A stretch of 48,719 nucleotides of DNA from Streptococcus pneumoniae (lineage in GTDB: Bacteria > Bacillota > Bacilli > Lactobacillales > Streptococcaceae). Shown here piece after piece: positions 23,987 through 32,006 of the stretch (positions within the stretch are counted from its first letter, which is position 1; each line of letters begins with the position of its first letter). The notes below the pieces were generated by a model that made no database searches, was not told where the DNA came from, and saw only the letters and a program-made list of their open reading frames with translations. The stretch covers positions 1 through 48,719 of the forward strand of contig NZ_CKYA01000012.1 in the NCBI RefSeq assembly GCF_001113365.1, given 5' to 3'. The position numbers and the translations under genes were made by a program.

Positions 23987-24973
23987 TTATTCTGTATCTA
24001 CAACGACATAGCGATTTGGCTCATCACCCTCAGAGTAACTGGTCACGCCATCCATACGTGAAATAATACGGTGGATAATCTTGCGTTCACTATTCGACAT
24101 TGGATCTGTTTGATGACTGCGTCCTTCTTCTAAAACACGAGTCGCCAATTTTTGCGCATAGGTCTGCAAGACTTCTGCACGGTGTTCAACATAATCATTG
24201 ACATTGATAGTAATGTAGAAAGTTCTTGAATAGCGGTTGTAAAGATAATTTTGAGCCAACAGTTGCAAGGCCTTCAAGACTTTACCATGGTAGCCGATAA
24301 TACGACCTGGTTCGTTAGTATCAATTTGCAAATTGATACTACGACGGTTATAATCATTTGAAAGTGTGGCCTCAACATCCATGTCATCCACAATCGCTTG
24401 AACATAGGCAGTCACATCCGTAGCCACCTGAGCAATATCAAAGCTCGGTTCAACTTTCAAGCCCATCTCTGTCAAGTCTTGATTTTCAGTTTGGTCTTGC
24501 TCAGTTTCAAGGTCATCAGCGCCCGCTTCTTCCCTCATCGCTTCCTCGATTTGAAGTTCATTTAAAATCTCAATGTGGCCAGTTTCTTCTAAGATAGTGC
24601 TGGCATGTCTTTCATGTTTTAAGATTTCAGCCTTGACTTCATCAGAAATACCTTGACCTTCCTCTTCAATCTTTTTAATTGCTTCTACAACATGCCCCAA
24701 ATCAACAGTTGCTTCACTGACTGTTTTAACAGGCTCATTCAAATCATTGATTTGTTTTGGAACTCCCTTTACAGCTTGTTGGTTTGCTTTGACAACAGTC
24801 GTTTCACTAATCGCTTCAATATCCACTTGGGCTGGTTTTTTACCAAATAAGCCAAGAAAGCCTTTTTTCTCACGAGAAATGACTTTAATATGTGCCTTCT
24901 TCCTTGGAATATCTAATTCTTTCAATCCTTTCTGGATTGCTTCTTCAACAGTTGAACCTGTAAATACTACCAT
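23987..24973 (-). CDS. khpB: RNA-binding protein Jag/KhpB (EloR)
   Basis: This protein, called Jag, KhpB or EloR, binds RNA and regulates cell elongation in pneumococcus, working with KhpA. The 328 residues show an N-terminal Jag domain (about 1-50, with KKGFLGLFG at 36-44), a long acidic linker (about 60-180), a KH-II domain with IIGYHGK (225-231) and an R3H domain (ERKIIH, Arg297 to His301). It is downstream of yidC, as in most Firmicutes. In pneumococcus its linker is phosphorylated by StkP on a threonine; I see candidate threonines but do not assign the site. Confidence 0.94.
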   Translation of the reverse strand: MVVFTGSTVEEAIQKGLKELDIPRKKAHIKVISREKKGFLGLFGKKPAQVDIEAISETTVVKANQQAVKGVPKQINDLNEPVKTVSEATVDLGHVVEAIKKIEEEGQGISDEVKAEILKHERHASTILEETGHIEILNELQIEEAMREEAGADDLETEQDQTENQDLTEMGLKVEPSFDIAQVATDVTAYVQAIVDDMDVEATLSNDYNRRSINLQIDTNEPGRIIGYHGKVLKALQLLAQNYLYNRYSRTFYITINVNDYVEHRAEVLQTYAQKLATRVLEEGRSHQTDPMSNSERKIIHRIISRMDGVTSYSEGDEPNRYVVVDTE

Positions 24974-24993
24974 TACCAGATTCCTCCTTATTA

Positions 24994-25824
24994 TTATTTC
25001 GTTTTCTGAGCCTTTTTCTTGGCTTTTCTTTTTCTATTTTCCAAATCTTTCTGTGCCTGTACTAGAGCCTCGCGCTCTGCGATAATCTTGAATGGATTGT
25101 TCAAGAAATAGGTTTGCAAGACTTGGTAAGCATTGGACACTGCCCAGTAGAGAGCGACTCCGCTCGGAGCATAGACTCCAAAAACAAAGATCAAGACTGG
25201 AATCCCATACATCATCGCAGTTGTAGCTCCGTTACGCTCAGACAAGGCTTTATTGGACAACCAAGTACTTAAAAAGGTGAATACTGCTGCTAAAATCGGG
25301 AGAACAAGGGTTGTATCTACACCACCAAGGTTAATCCATAAGAAATGACCTGTCTTTAAAAAGTCAACCCTTGATAGAGCTTGGAACAAGGCCAAAATAA
25401 CTGGCATCTGAATCAAAATCGGCCAAAGAGAGTCTGACTGTCTGACACCCATTTCTTTAAAGACTTTACGCATTTCCTGCTCTAGTTTGGTTCTGCTTTC
25501 CATATCTCGACCTGGATATTGTTCTCGAAGCGCCTTAATGCGTGGTTGAGCTTCCTGCATTTTCCTAGAAGCCACCATTTGCACTTGGAAGACTGGCAAG
25601 AGCACTGTACGAATCAAGACCGTAAAGAGAATAATCCCCACTCCGATACTGATATCAAACGATAAAAAGCGAATGATTTCCGCAAAGAAGTAAACAAATT
25701 TACTCCAAAAATCAGCCGAATCGGCTGTAATATCACTAGTTGCCCCATTAGTCGCACAGGCTGTCATGATCAATAGAGACAGACCTAGCAAACTAGTCAA
25801 CTGTAGTTTCTTTTTCACTCCCAT
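24994..25824 (-). CDS. yidC: Membrane protein insertase YidC/OxaA (SpoIIIJ type), lipoprotein
   Basis: YidC inserts and folds membrane proteins, alone or with SecYEG. The 276-residue protein has a lipoprotein signal with lipobox IMTAC (lipidated Cys22), about five membrane spans and a basic tail ending NRKRKAKKKAQKTK that contacts ribosomes. Streptococci have two paralogues; this is the one next to rnpA and jag, and I do not number it. It overlaps rnpA by 32 bases. Confidence 0.94.
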   Translation of the reverse strand: MGVKKKLQLTSLLGLSLLIMTACATNGATSDITADSADFWSKFVYFFAEIIRFLSFDISIGVGIILFTVLIRTVLLPVFQVQMVASRKMQEAQPRIKALREQYPGRDMESRTKLEQEMRKVFKEMGVRQSDSLWPILIQMPVILALFQALSRVDFLKTGHFLWINLGGVDTTLVLPILAAVFTFLSTWLSNKALSERNGATTAMMYGIPVLIFVFGVYAPSGVALYWAVSNAYQVLQTYFLNNPFKIIAEREALVQAQKDLENRKRKAKKKAQKTK

Positions 25825-26164
25825 TTCCTTCCTGGTAAATCTTTGATAATTTTAATACGTGGAGTAGATTTTTCTCCATCTCTGCGTATTCCAAGGTTTC
25901 GACCCCTTTCCGAGCAATGACAACAAAGTCGACATCTTCTACCAGACTCCCTTTTGCATTCTGGATAATATGCCGAATCCGTCGCTTGATTTGATTTCTA
26001 GTGACGGCATTCCCCAGTTTCTTGCTAACTGATAGACCTACTCGAAAATGGTTTTTCTGGTTTTCTAATTGGTAGACAACAAATTTGCGATTGGCAAAAC
26101 TTGTCCCCTCCTTGAAAATCGCCTTAAAATCTTTCTCTCTTTTTACACGAAAGTTTTTCTTCAA
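25793..26164 (-). CDS. rnpA: Ribonuclease P protein component
   Basis: RnpA is the protein cofactor of RNase P, which trims tRNA 5' leaders. The 123 residues contain the RNase P signature RNQIKRRIRH after SVSKKLGNAV. The start codon is TTG at 26164, with GGAG 7 bases before. Unlike most bacteria, rpmH is not next to it; ackA is. It is first of rnpA-yidC-jag and the overlap with yidC points to coupled translation. Confidence 0.95.
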   Translation of the reverse strand: MKKNFRVKREKDFKAIFKEGTSFANRKFVVYQLENQKNHFRVGLSVSKKLGNAVTRNQIKRRIRHIIQNAKGSLVEDVDFVVIARKGVETLEYAEMEKNLLHVLKLSKIYQEGNGSEKETTVD

Positions 26165-26193
26165 AACTCAACTCCATCTATTAAATTACTACT

Positions 26194-26202
26194 ATTATAC
26201 CA
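26194..26202 (-). promoter_or_regulatory. Extended -10 of rnpA-yidC-jag
   Basis: TGG TATAAT on the minus strand, about 30 bases before the rnpA start. No strong -35 is visible. Confidence 0.6.
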
Positions 26203-26250
26203 TATTTTTCAAAAAAGCCAATCATAGCAAGGTTTTGGACAATTTCATCA

Positions 26251-26286
26251 GAAAAAGGAGCCGGAAAATCTCTTTCCCAACTCCTT
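26251..26286 (-). terminator. ackA terminator
   Basis: AAGGAG (26255-26260) pairs with CTCCTT (26281-26286), with further inner pairing GGAAA/TTTCC; T residues follow on the minus strand. Confidence 0.75.
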
Positions 26287-26312
26287 GTCCTAAATATTTT
26301 TTCTAGTTTTAC

Positions 26313-27503
26313 TTATTTTTTCAAGCGTTCAACATCACGGGCAATGACTAATTCTTCATCTGTTGGAATAACCAAGACACGGATCTTCGCTGCATCTGTT
26401 GAGATGTCTCCTGTAACGCCAAAGACATTCTTTTCATCATCAACATCACAGCCAAACCACGAAATTCCTGAGATTACATCACGACGGAAATTTGCTGCAT
26501 TTTCACCAACACCTGCTGTGAAAACAATGGCATCTGCTCCATTTAGCACTGCAAGGTACTGACCGATATGTTTTTGAATACGGTCAACATACATTTCATA
26601 AGCCAAGCTAGCGTCGTGATTCCCTTCTGCTACAGCTGCTTCTATATCGCGCATATCGCTAGAATTAGCAGAAACTCCCAAAAGACCTGATTCACGATTC
26701 AGAACACGACTGATATCTTCTGGTGTGTTAAAATCATCTGTATATTGCATTAAGTAAGGAATGACAGCTGGATCAATGTCCCCTGTACGAGTTCCCATCA
26801 TAATACCACCCAGAGGAGTGAAGCCCATAGAAGTGTCGACAGACTTACCAGCTTTCACAGCTGTAATTGAGCCTCCGTTACCAATATGACAGGTAATCAA
26901 CTTCAAGTCTTCTAATGGACGTCCCAAGAGTTTTGCTGCTTCTCCTGCTACAAACTGGTGACTTGTCCCGTGGGCACCGTATTTACGAACCTTGTTTTCT
27001 GTGTAATATTTTGTTGGTAGAGGGTAGCGATAAGCTTTCTCTGGCATACTTGTGTGGAATGAAGTATCAAAAACAACTACACTGGTAATGTCTGGCAACA
27101 ATTCCTTGAAGGCACGAACACCTGCTGCATTGGCTGGATTGTGGAGAGGAGCCAACAAACTTAACTCTTCAACTTTTTCTAAAACATCTCCTTCAACAAC
27201 TGTTGATTCTTTGAAATACTCTCCACCAGCAACGACACGGTGACCAACACCTGTAATCTCGTCATAAGCCTTGATAATGTCGAAACGAATCAAGTCATCC
27301 AATAAGATTTTAACAGCTTGTGTGTGATTTTCAATATCTAAAATTTGTTGTTCAGAACGGCCGTCAAATTTTACAGTTGAAATTGAATCTTTCAAACCGA
27401 TACGTTCAATCAAACCTTTCGCCAATACTTTTTCTTCTGGCATTAAGTATAATTGCCATTTCAAACTTGAACTTCCTGCATTGATTGCAATTGTTTTTGT
27501 CAT
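26313..27503 (-). CDS. ackA: Acetate kinase
   Basis: AckA makes ATP and acetate from acetyl phosphate, a main energy step when pyruvate is converted to acetate. The 396 residues include NAGSSSLKWQLY, the catalytic region RVVAGGEYF, FHTSMPEKAYRYPLP, HGTSHQFV and HIGNGGS. The start at 27503 gives the usual length; an upstream ATG at 27533 is likely in the leader. It has its own extended -10 and terminator, as a single-gene unit. Confidence 0.97.
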   Translation of the reverse strand: MTKTIAINAGSSSLKWQLYLMPEEKVLAKGLIERIGLKDSISTVKFDGRSEQQILDIENHTQAVKILLDDLIRFDIIKAYDEITGVGHRVVAGGEYFKESTVVEGDVLEKVEELSLLAPLHNPANAAGVRAFKELLPDITSVVVFDTSFHTSMPEKAYRYPLPTKYYTENKVRKYGAHGTSHQFVAGEAAKLLGRPLEDLKLITCHIGNGGSITAVKAGKSVDTSMGFTPLGGIMMGTRTGDIDPAVIPYLMQYTDDFNTPEDISRVLNRESGLLGVSANSSDMRDIEAAVAEGNHDASLAYEMYVDRIQKHIGQYLAVLNGADAIVFTAGVGENAANFRRDVISGISWFGCDVDDEKNVFGVTGDISTDAAKIRVLVIPTDEELVIARDVERLKK

Positions 27504-27535
27504 AACATGATACCCCTTTTTAAGCGTTTTCATCT

Positions 27536-27544
27536 ATTATAACA
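27536..27544 (-). promoter_or_regulatory. Extended -10 of ackA
   Basis: TGT TATAAT on the minus strand about 30 bases before the ackA start; the -35 is weak. Confidence 0.6.
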
Positions 27545-27553
27545 AAATCTATT

Positions 27554-28507
27554 TTATATTTCAGTACCTTGAGTCCATTTTTGAAAATTTTCTTTAAATT
27601 TCATTAAAACACTTGCATTTTGTAGGCTAGCAAGTGGATAAATAAAAGGCTCTACTGCTATTTCACTTTTCTTCTGTAAGATAAAAATAGTCTTAGATTG
27701 TTTGGAATTAGCAAAGAGATTTTCAGGCAGACTAATCATAGCAGCCAGACTTGCCTCTTCTTTCAGCCACCCTTTCAACAAATTACTTTGAGGACTGGTC
27801 AACAAATCACTCGGAGCTAGAAAAATAGCGTATCCGTCTGACTTGAGATACTTAAGTCCTTGTTCCATGAGCAAGTGATGGGCGTAGGTATGTTCTTGAC
27901 TAGAAGCAACTTGATGACGCGACGCAACGGCGTCATCAGGATAATAGCCGGCAGGCAAGTCGCTGATGACCACATCGCTTTCTTTGAGCATTTGTGGACG
28001 AACGGCATCTCCTTGGACAAAGCCAGCCTGCAAACCAATCACATCTGCCATGCTTGCTGCCAAATCAATCAGCAAATCATCCACTTCCATTCCCAAATAA
28101 TCCACCTTTTTATCAAGCGAGGTCAAGAAAGTAGCGCCTAAAATTCCCATCCCAGAACCCATTTCGAGGATAGTAATTTCCTCCTCTTTAAACAACTCTT
28201 CCACAATAAACACCAAAAGTAAAGCAATAGCATCTGGTGTAAACTGGTGATTGGCCTGCAAGGGCTCTGTCTGCCCAGCCTTCATCAAGAGAAACTGGTA
28301 GGTCTTGAGCCATTCTTCTTTGCGAAGTGCTAAACGCTTAAGGGCCTGATTGTTCTCCTTGACTTGCTCTAGCTCAGTCTCACCATCCAAATAGATGCTG
28401 TTTTGCTCCACCAAGGCATCATAAAAATTGGTCGCCAAATCACTTTGGATGACTTGGACATTCTCTAGTAAATAGGTATAAGCTTGTTCAATTTTTTCAA
28501 AATCCAT
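27554..28507 (-). CDS. Class I SAM-dependent methyltransferase (YtxK-like)
   Basis: The 317 residues carry a SAM-binding motif ILEMGSGMGILGA (about 125-137) and a motif IV-like DLPAGYYPDD in the place of the NPPY of N6-adenine methyltransferases. It resembles YtxK, which lies beside ackA in Bacillus as here. It is not part of a recognisable restriction system: no nuclease or specificity gene is nearby. The true substrate is unknown. A terminator (28552-28584) separates it from the preceding methyltransferase. Confidence 0.85.
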   Translation of the reverse strand: MDFEKIEQAYTYLLENVQVIQSDLATNFYDALVEQNSIYLDGETELEQVKENNQALKRLALRKEEWLKTYQFLLMKAGQTEPLQANHQFTPDAIALLLVFIVEELFKEEEITILEMGSGMGILGATFLTSLDKKVDYLGMEVDDLLIDLAASMADVIGLQAGFVQGDAVRPQMLKESDVVISDLPAGYYPDDAVASRHQVASSQEHTYAHHLLMEQGLKYLKSDGYAIFLAPSDLLTSPQSNLLKGWLKEEASLAAMISLPENLFANSKQSKTIFILQKKSEIAVEPFIYPLASLQNASVLMKFKENFQKWTQGTEI

Positions 28508-28551
28508 ATTCCTATCTTATCAAATTTCCCTTCTTTTTTCCATCCTTATAG

Positions 28552-28584
28552 AAAAATCACTCCCTGACTAGGCGAGTGATTTTT
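28552..28584. terminator. Terminator overlapping the 3' end of the small methyltransferase gene
   Basis: AAAAATCACTC (28552-28562) pairs perfectly with GAGTGATTTTT (28574-28584). The stop codon at 28568-28570 lies in the loop. T-rich on both strands. It would end the comG transcript plus the methyltransferase gene. Confidence 0.85.
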
Positions 28585-29155
28585 GGGCTACTGTTAAAAA
28601 GAGTTCTGAGTAATTTCCTTGAAACAGGTCTTCAGCACTGTAAAGAATCTGACTATCAATGCTCGAAAAACCAAACTGGGCTAGCTTGTTTTCCAGTTCA
28701 ACCAATTCAAATCCATGATGGTTAGCTTCTGTCTTGGTAAAATCAGCAATGAGGAGTTGTCCGTTTTCTCTCAGATGTTGATGAAACAGTGAGAGAGCCG
28801 CATCCAAATCAGGCATATGATGAAGAACACGACAAACAACAATGAGATCAAACTCTTGCTCCAAGGGATTTTTCAATAAATCTTGCTCCAAAAACTGGAT
28901 ATTCTTGATGTCTTGTCGCTCCGCTTTCAAACGAGCTTGCTCCAGCATTTTCTCTGAAATATCCACCAATGTTACAGACTTTGCTTGTTTGACCAGAGGC
29001 AAGGCTAATAGCCCCGTCCCTCCACCGAAATCCAAAATTTCTTTGTCTGATAGAAGATCAATCTGTTTCTCGACTGCTTGACAAACCAAGTTTGCAAGAA
29101 AGATATTTTTAGGGGAATCGAAAGTTTCTGCTTTGTGGTTAAAATCATGTTTCAT
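28568..29155 (-). CDS. Class I SAM-dependent methyltransferase (small, UbiE-like)
   Basis: The 195-residue protein has motif I ILDFGGGTGLLALPL (about 40-54), an acidic end of strand 2 (VTLVDISEKML) and VVCRVLHHMPDLDAAL typical of small-molecule methyltransferases. The substrate is unknown. It lies 32 bases after comGG with no terminator between, so it may be transcribed with the competence pilus operon; its role there, if any, is not known. Confidence 0.87.
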   Translation of the reverse strand: MKHDFNHKAETFDSPKNIFLANLVCQAVEKQIDLLSDKEILDFGGGTGLLALPLVKQAKSVTLVDISEKMLEQARLKAERQDIKNIQFLEQDLLKNPLEQEFDLIVVCRVLHHMPDLDAALSLFHQHLRENGQLLIADFTKTEANHHGFELVELENKLAQFGFSSIDSQILYSAEDLFQGNYSELFLTVAQKSLA

Positions 29156-29187
29156 ATTTTTAGTTTAGCACAAAGTAGCTTGATTAG

Positions 29188-29601
29188 CTAGGAATTCTCT
29201 TTCTTTTCAGGCTTCTCTTCTGATTTTTTCTTCTCCGCTTTTTCGCTTGAATCGGTCGCTACCTCTTCCTTTTTATCCTTTTTCTCTTCTTTGATTTTGA
29301 CTGAAGGAAAGATGAATTCATATTGTCTCTTAGGCGTACGAACCCTTGTCACCAAGTTTGTTTTCTTGTTTTGATAACTTACCTGACCCAGATTAAAGAC
29401 CTGTTCCCCGCTTTCTTGCTCGGCTTTATCCTTGGTTCGTTTAGCCATGGCAAAAGCGATCAACTTTTCTTTATTTAAAGCATAGTCTTGATAGTGGGCG
29501 ACTTGTCGGTTCAAGTAAAATTGTAACAAAAGACTAAAGATGGCTGCTATGGTGACCGCATAGAGGAGAACACCTGCCTTAACTTTTTTCTTTTTCCACA
29601 C
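29188..29601 (-). CDS. comGG: Competence pilus minor pseudopilin ComGG
   Basis: This is the last pseudopilin of the DNA-uptake pilus. The 137 residues start at a GTG (29601): MWKKKKVKAGVLLYAVTIAA. After KA the sequence is GVLLY, so the usual Phe at +1 and Glu at +5 of type IV prepilins are absent, as in other ComGG. The C-terminal 40 residues are almost only Lys, Glu, Asp and Ser, an odd, highly charged tail. It overlaps comGF by 23 bases. Confidence 0.88.
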   Translation of the reverse strand: MWKKKKVKAGVLLYAVTIAAIFSLLLQFYLNRQVAHYQDYALNKEKLIAFAMAKRTKDKAEQESGEQVFNLGQVSYQNKKTNLVTRVRTPKRQYEFIFPSVKIKEEKKDKKEEVATDSSEKAEKKKSEEKPEKKENS

Positions 29602-30040
29602 GATAGATAAACTCCCTTTCTAAGCCTTTTTGGAACTGAAAATGAAAACGAACCACTTGATTGTCCTCTGTAATCTGCGCAGATTTGAGACCATAAACCA
29701 TAGGTTGATAACCTCGTCCACTGGCATCGGTTTTCCGAAAATCATCTGATTTTGACTTACCTATCGCAATTTCCTTGCCATCCTGCTTCATATAGAGGCG
29801 GTTGCCCTCCACTTTTTCGAACTGCGAACGGTCTAATTCTGCCTCCAGCTGGTCCACAAACAAGAGCCACTCCTTTTGCTCGCTTTGTTGCTGGTAGCGA
29901 ACTTCTGAAATAAGGAGCTGACTCATGGCTTGAAAGAGGAGTAAACTTCCACTGATGACAATGAGAGCAATCAGGGATTCCAACAAAGTAAAAGCCTTGA
30001 CCTTATGGCTCTTTGATTGCCAACAACTGTTCTGAACCAT
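29579..30040 (-). CDS. comGF: Competence pilus minor pseudopilin ComGF
   Basis: The 153-residue protein has a prepilin-type N-terminus with KVKAFTLLE (cleavage expected between Ala16 and Phe17) and a hydrophobic stretch LIALIVISGSLLLFQA. The ATG at 30040 gives the length I know for the pneumococcal protein CglF; the frame is open to 30091 but that would overlap comGE further. It overlaps comGE by 38 bases and comGG by 23, showing a tight operon. Confidence 0.9.
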   Translation of the reverse strand: MVQNSCWQSKSHKVKAFTLLESLIALIVISGSLLLFQAMSQLLISEVRYQQQSEQKEWLLFVDQLEAELDRSQFEKVEGNRLYMKQDGKEIAIGKSKSDDFRKTDASGRGYQPMVYGLKSAQITEDNQVVRFHFQFQKGLEREFIYRVEKEKS

Positions 30041-30305
30041 GGTAGACCTCCAATCCCTTTTCACTAGAAAACACCTGAATCTCAACTCCATTTATCTTTA
30101 CCTGATTTTGACCTGTCTGCAGAGCCATCTTAGCTACACGCACAACTTCTTCTTTCTGCAAGATTTTTGCTTCTTCTTGCCTATTTTTCTGAATTTGTCC
30201 CAAAAGGAGCGTCGCGATGCTGGCAAAGATAGCTAGAGCAACTACTGCTTCCAGTAAAATCACTGCCCTAATTTTTTGTTTCCTTAATGCGTTTAATTTT
30301 TCCAT
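30003..30305 (-). CDS. comGE: Competence pilus minor pseudopilin ComGE
   Basis: This 100-residue pseudopilin has KIRAVILLEAVVALAIF, with Glu at +5 but Val instead of Phe at +1 after the expected cleavage. It overlaps comGD by 38 bases. With ComGD, ComGF and ComGG it forms the minor-pilin set needed to initiate the ComGC filament. Confidence 0.9.
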   Translation of the reverse strand: MEKLNALRKQKIRAVILLEAVVALAIFASIATLLLGQIQKNRQEEAKILQKEEVVRVAKMALQTGQNQVKINGVEIQVFSSEKGLEVYHGSEQLLAIKEP

Positions 30306-30702
30306 TTCCTAGATATAATTGATAACGAATCGCTCCTTTGCTGGTCTGAAATTCAACCTTAGCCAGAGACGAATTGCCCCCAGCTCGGTCAAATGTAATA
30401 CTTTGGCCTGATGGTGCCTGAATTCCTTTAGGAACTGTCAACTTTTGACTGCCATTGCTAATGGTCTGCCCATCTAAGTTTAGACTAGTCTTTTGCTGAC
30501 TGCCTACACTGCGTTTTTGAGTTTCCCGATAAAATTCTTCAAACTCCATAAAGAAAATCTGCTCCTCTACCGCCGCAAAAGTGGACTGGACAGAGCCGGA
30601 CAAGCACAAGGCAAGGATACTCACAAGACCCAAAACCAAGAGGCTTTCCAGCATGGTAAAGGCCTTAATCCGCGACCGTTTGAGTCTTATTTTGTTTTGC
30701 AT
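30268..30702 (-). CDS. comGD: Competence pilus minor pseudopilin ComGD
   Basis: The 144-residue product has the prepilin motif RIKAFTMLE (Ala14, Phe15, Glu19) and a hydrophobic helix LLVLGLVSILALCLSG. The start is uncertain: the ATG at 30702 has only a weak purine run (AAAGAA), and the frame is open to 30747 within comGC. The overlap with comGC (38 bases) suggests translational coupling, which can replace a strong ribosome site. Confidence 0.87.
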   Translation of the reverse strand: MQNKIRLKRSRIKAFTMLESLLVLGLVSILALCLSGSVQSTFAAVEEQIFFMEFEEFYRETQKRSVGSQQKTSLNLDGQTISNGSQKLTVPKGIQAPSGQSITFDRAGGNSSLAKVEFQTSKGAIRYQLYLGNGKIKRIKETKN

Positions 30703-30988
30703 GATATTCTTTATAAGCTTTAGCTTGCTCTTCTGTGATTCGCCCATCTGCTTGTAACTTACTTAGGCTAGCATCTTCATTTTTATCTAAGCTATAAAGC
30801 TCTGCCTGGCTTTCCACCACCTTAACAACAGCAGCTTTTCCTTTATCATTGACTGCTTCTTTTTGCTTGGTCAGATTAGGTACAAAGAGCAAGAGAAGTA
30901 CGCTGATGATGAGCAAGACCACCAACATCTCCACAAGTGTGAAAGCCTTTACTTTCGCTTTTTTCAAGAATGTCATCATTTTTTTCAT
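30665..30988 (-). CDS. comGC: Major competence pilin ComGC
   Basis: ComGC is the major subunit of the type IV-like transformation pilus that captures DNA. The 107 residues contain KVKAFTLVEMLVVLLIIS (cleavage after Ala15) and the helical body LTKQKEAVNDKGKAAVVKVVE. The final segment EYHAKQNKTQTVAD differs from the pneumococcal reference C-terminus I remember. That region is surface-exposed in the pilus, so variation is plausible. It starts 1 base after the comGB stop. Confidence 0.93.
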   Translation of the reverse strand: MKKMMTFLKKAKVKAFTLVEMLVVLLIISVLLLLFVPNLTKQKEAVNDKGKAAVVKVVESQAELYSLDKNEDASLSKLQADGRITEEQAKAYKEYHAKQNKTQTVAD

Positions 30989-30989
30989 G

Positions 30990-32006
30990 TTAAAAATTTA
31001 CCTCCATATTTTGATACATGGGCATGAGCATTGCCGCATAAAGTAAAACGATAATCAGAGCCACAAAGATAAAGACCAGTGGCTGCACCAAATTCATGGT
31101 GCGGTTGACTCGGGTAAAAAAGGCTTCCCAAGTTTTTTCAGCATAGATTTCCAACTCACTACCCAGCTTGGACTTGACTTCCCCATACTCGATGATGAGA
31201 CTCAATTCCTTCCTAAAGAAAGGATAGGTTCCTATAGTTTGAGAAAATTCTCGACCATTTTGGAGAGCATGAGCCAAATCTTGACCGATTTCTTTAAAGA
31301 GCTGAGAACCTTGTTCCTGCATCATCTGAAAAATCTGCGTCAACTCCATTCCCTGCGAAATCATATTTCCCCACTCACGCGCATAATAGGCTGTCAAATA
31401 AGTCTGCACAAAGATTCCAAGAAAGGGAAGACGTGCCAAGATAGAAAAGACCCGCATCTTAGAACTTCTTTTATAGAAAGTGAGTGCTAAAAGGACACCT
31501 ACGGAAACAAACCCTACCATTCCTAGAAAAATTTGTGGCAGATTGCCAATGATTTGGGTAGCAATATTGCTACTATCCAGTTGTGGTAGCAGGTAATTCC
31601 GTAGTCCCAGCATAATTAAGAGAAGAAAACCCAGCAAAATCAAGGGATAGGTCGCTACTTCAATTAGTTTTTTCTTGACCTTGGCCAGATTGTCCAGATA
31701 TTCTTCTATCTTTCCTAAACTCAGGTGAAGATTCCCATGAACTTCAGCTAGGGATAACTGAGTGACAATGGCACTTGAAAATCCCAAACTTTTCATCATT
31801 TCTGAGAATGATTTCCCCTGAGACAAGCCTGTGCGCATCTGGATCACACACTGCTTGTCCAACAAGGCACTCCTATCTAAAAAGGAGATGGTCTCCACCA
31901 GATGAAAACCGCTGGAAAAGAGATTGTTAAACAGGGTGATGATATTTTTTTGCTTAGCTGTAGCTAATTTTTTCCGTTTCAGCCTGAAGACTTGTGATAT
32001 GTCCAT
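30990..32006 (-). CDS. comGB: Competence pilus platform protein ComGB
   Basis: ComGB is the inner-membrane platform on which the ComGA motor assembles the pilus. The 338-residue protein has two GspF-like cytoplasmic helical domains and three membrane spans (about 130-150 ATYPLILLGFLLLIMLGL, 175-195, and the last near 305-325 VFIFVALIIVLLYAAML). The ATG at 32006 gives the pneumococcal length; the frame remains open to 32084 inside comGA. It overlaps comGA by 53 bases. Confidence 0.92.
   Translation of the reverse strand: MDISQVFRLKRKKLATAKQKNIITLFNNLFSSGFHLVETISFLDRSALLDKQCVIQMRTGLSQGKSFSEMMKSLGFSSAIVTQLSLAEVHGNLHLSLGKIEEYLDNLAKVKKKLIEVATYPLILLGFLLLIMLGLRNYLLPQLDSSNIATQIIGNLPQIFLGMVGFVSVGVLLALTFYKRSSKMRVFSILARLPFLGIFVQTYLTAYYAREWGNMISQGMELTQIFQMMQEQGSQLFKEIGQDLAHALQNGREFSQTIGTYPFFRKELSLIIEYGEVKSKLGSELEIYAEKTWEAFFTRVNRTMNLVQPLVFIFVALIIVLLYAAMLMPMYQNMEVNF

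Noticed and set aside
27554..29155. Two adjacent methyltransferases as a restriction-modification or phage-defence system
   Set aside because: They are of different types, separated by a terminator, with no nuclease, specificity or toxin gene nearby; the larger matches the YtxK-ackA arrangement of housekeeping genomes.
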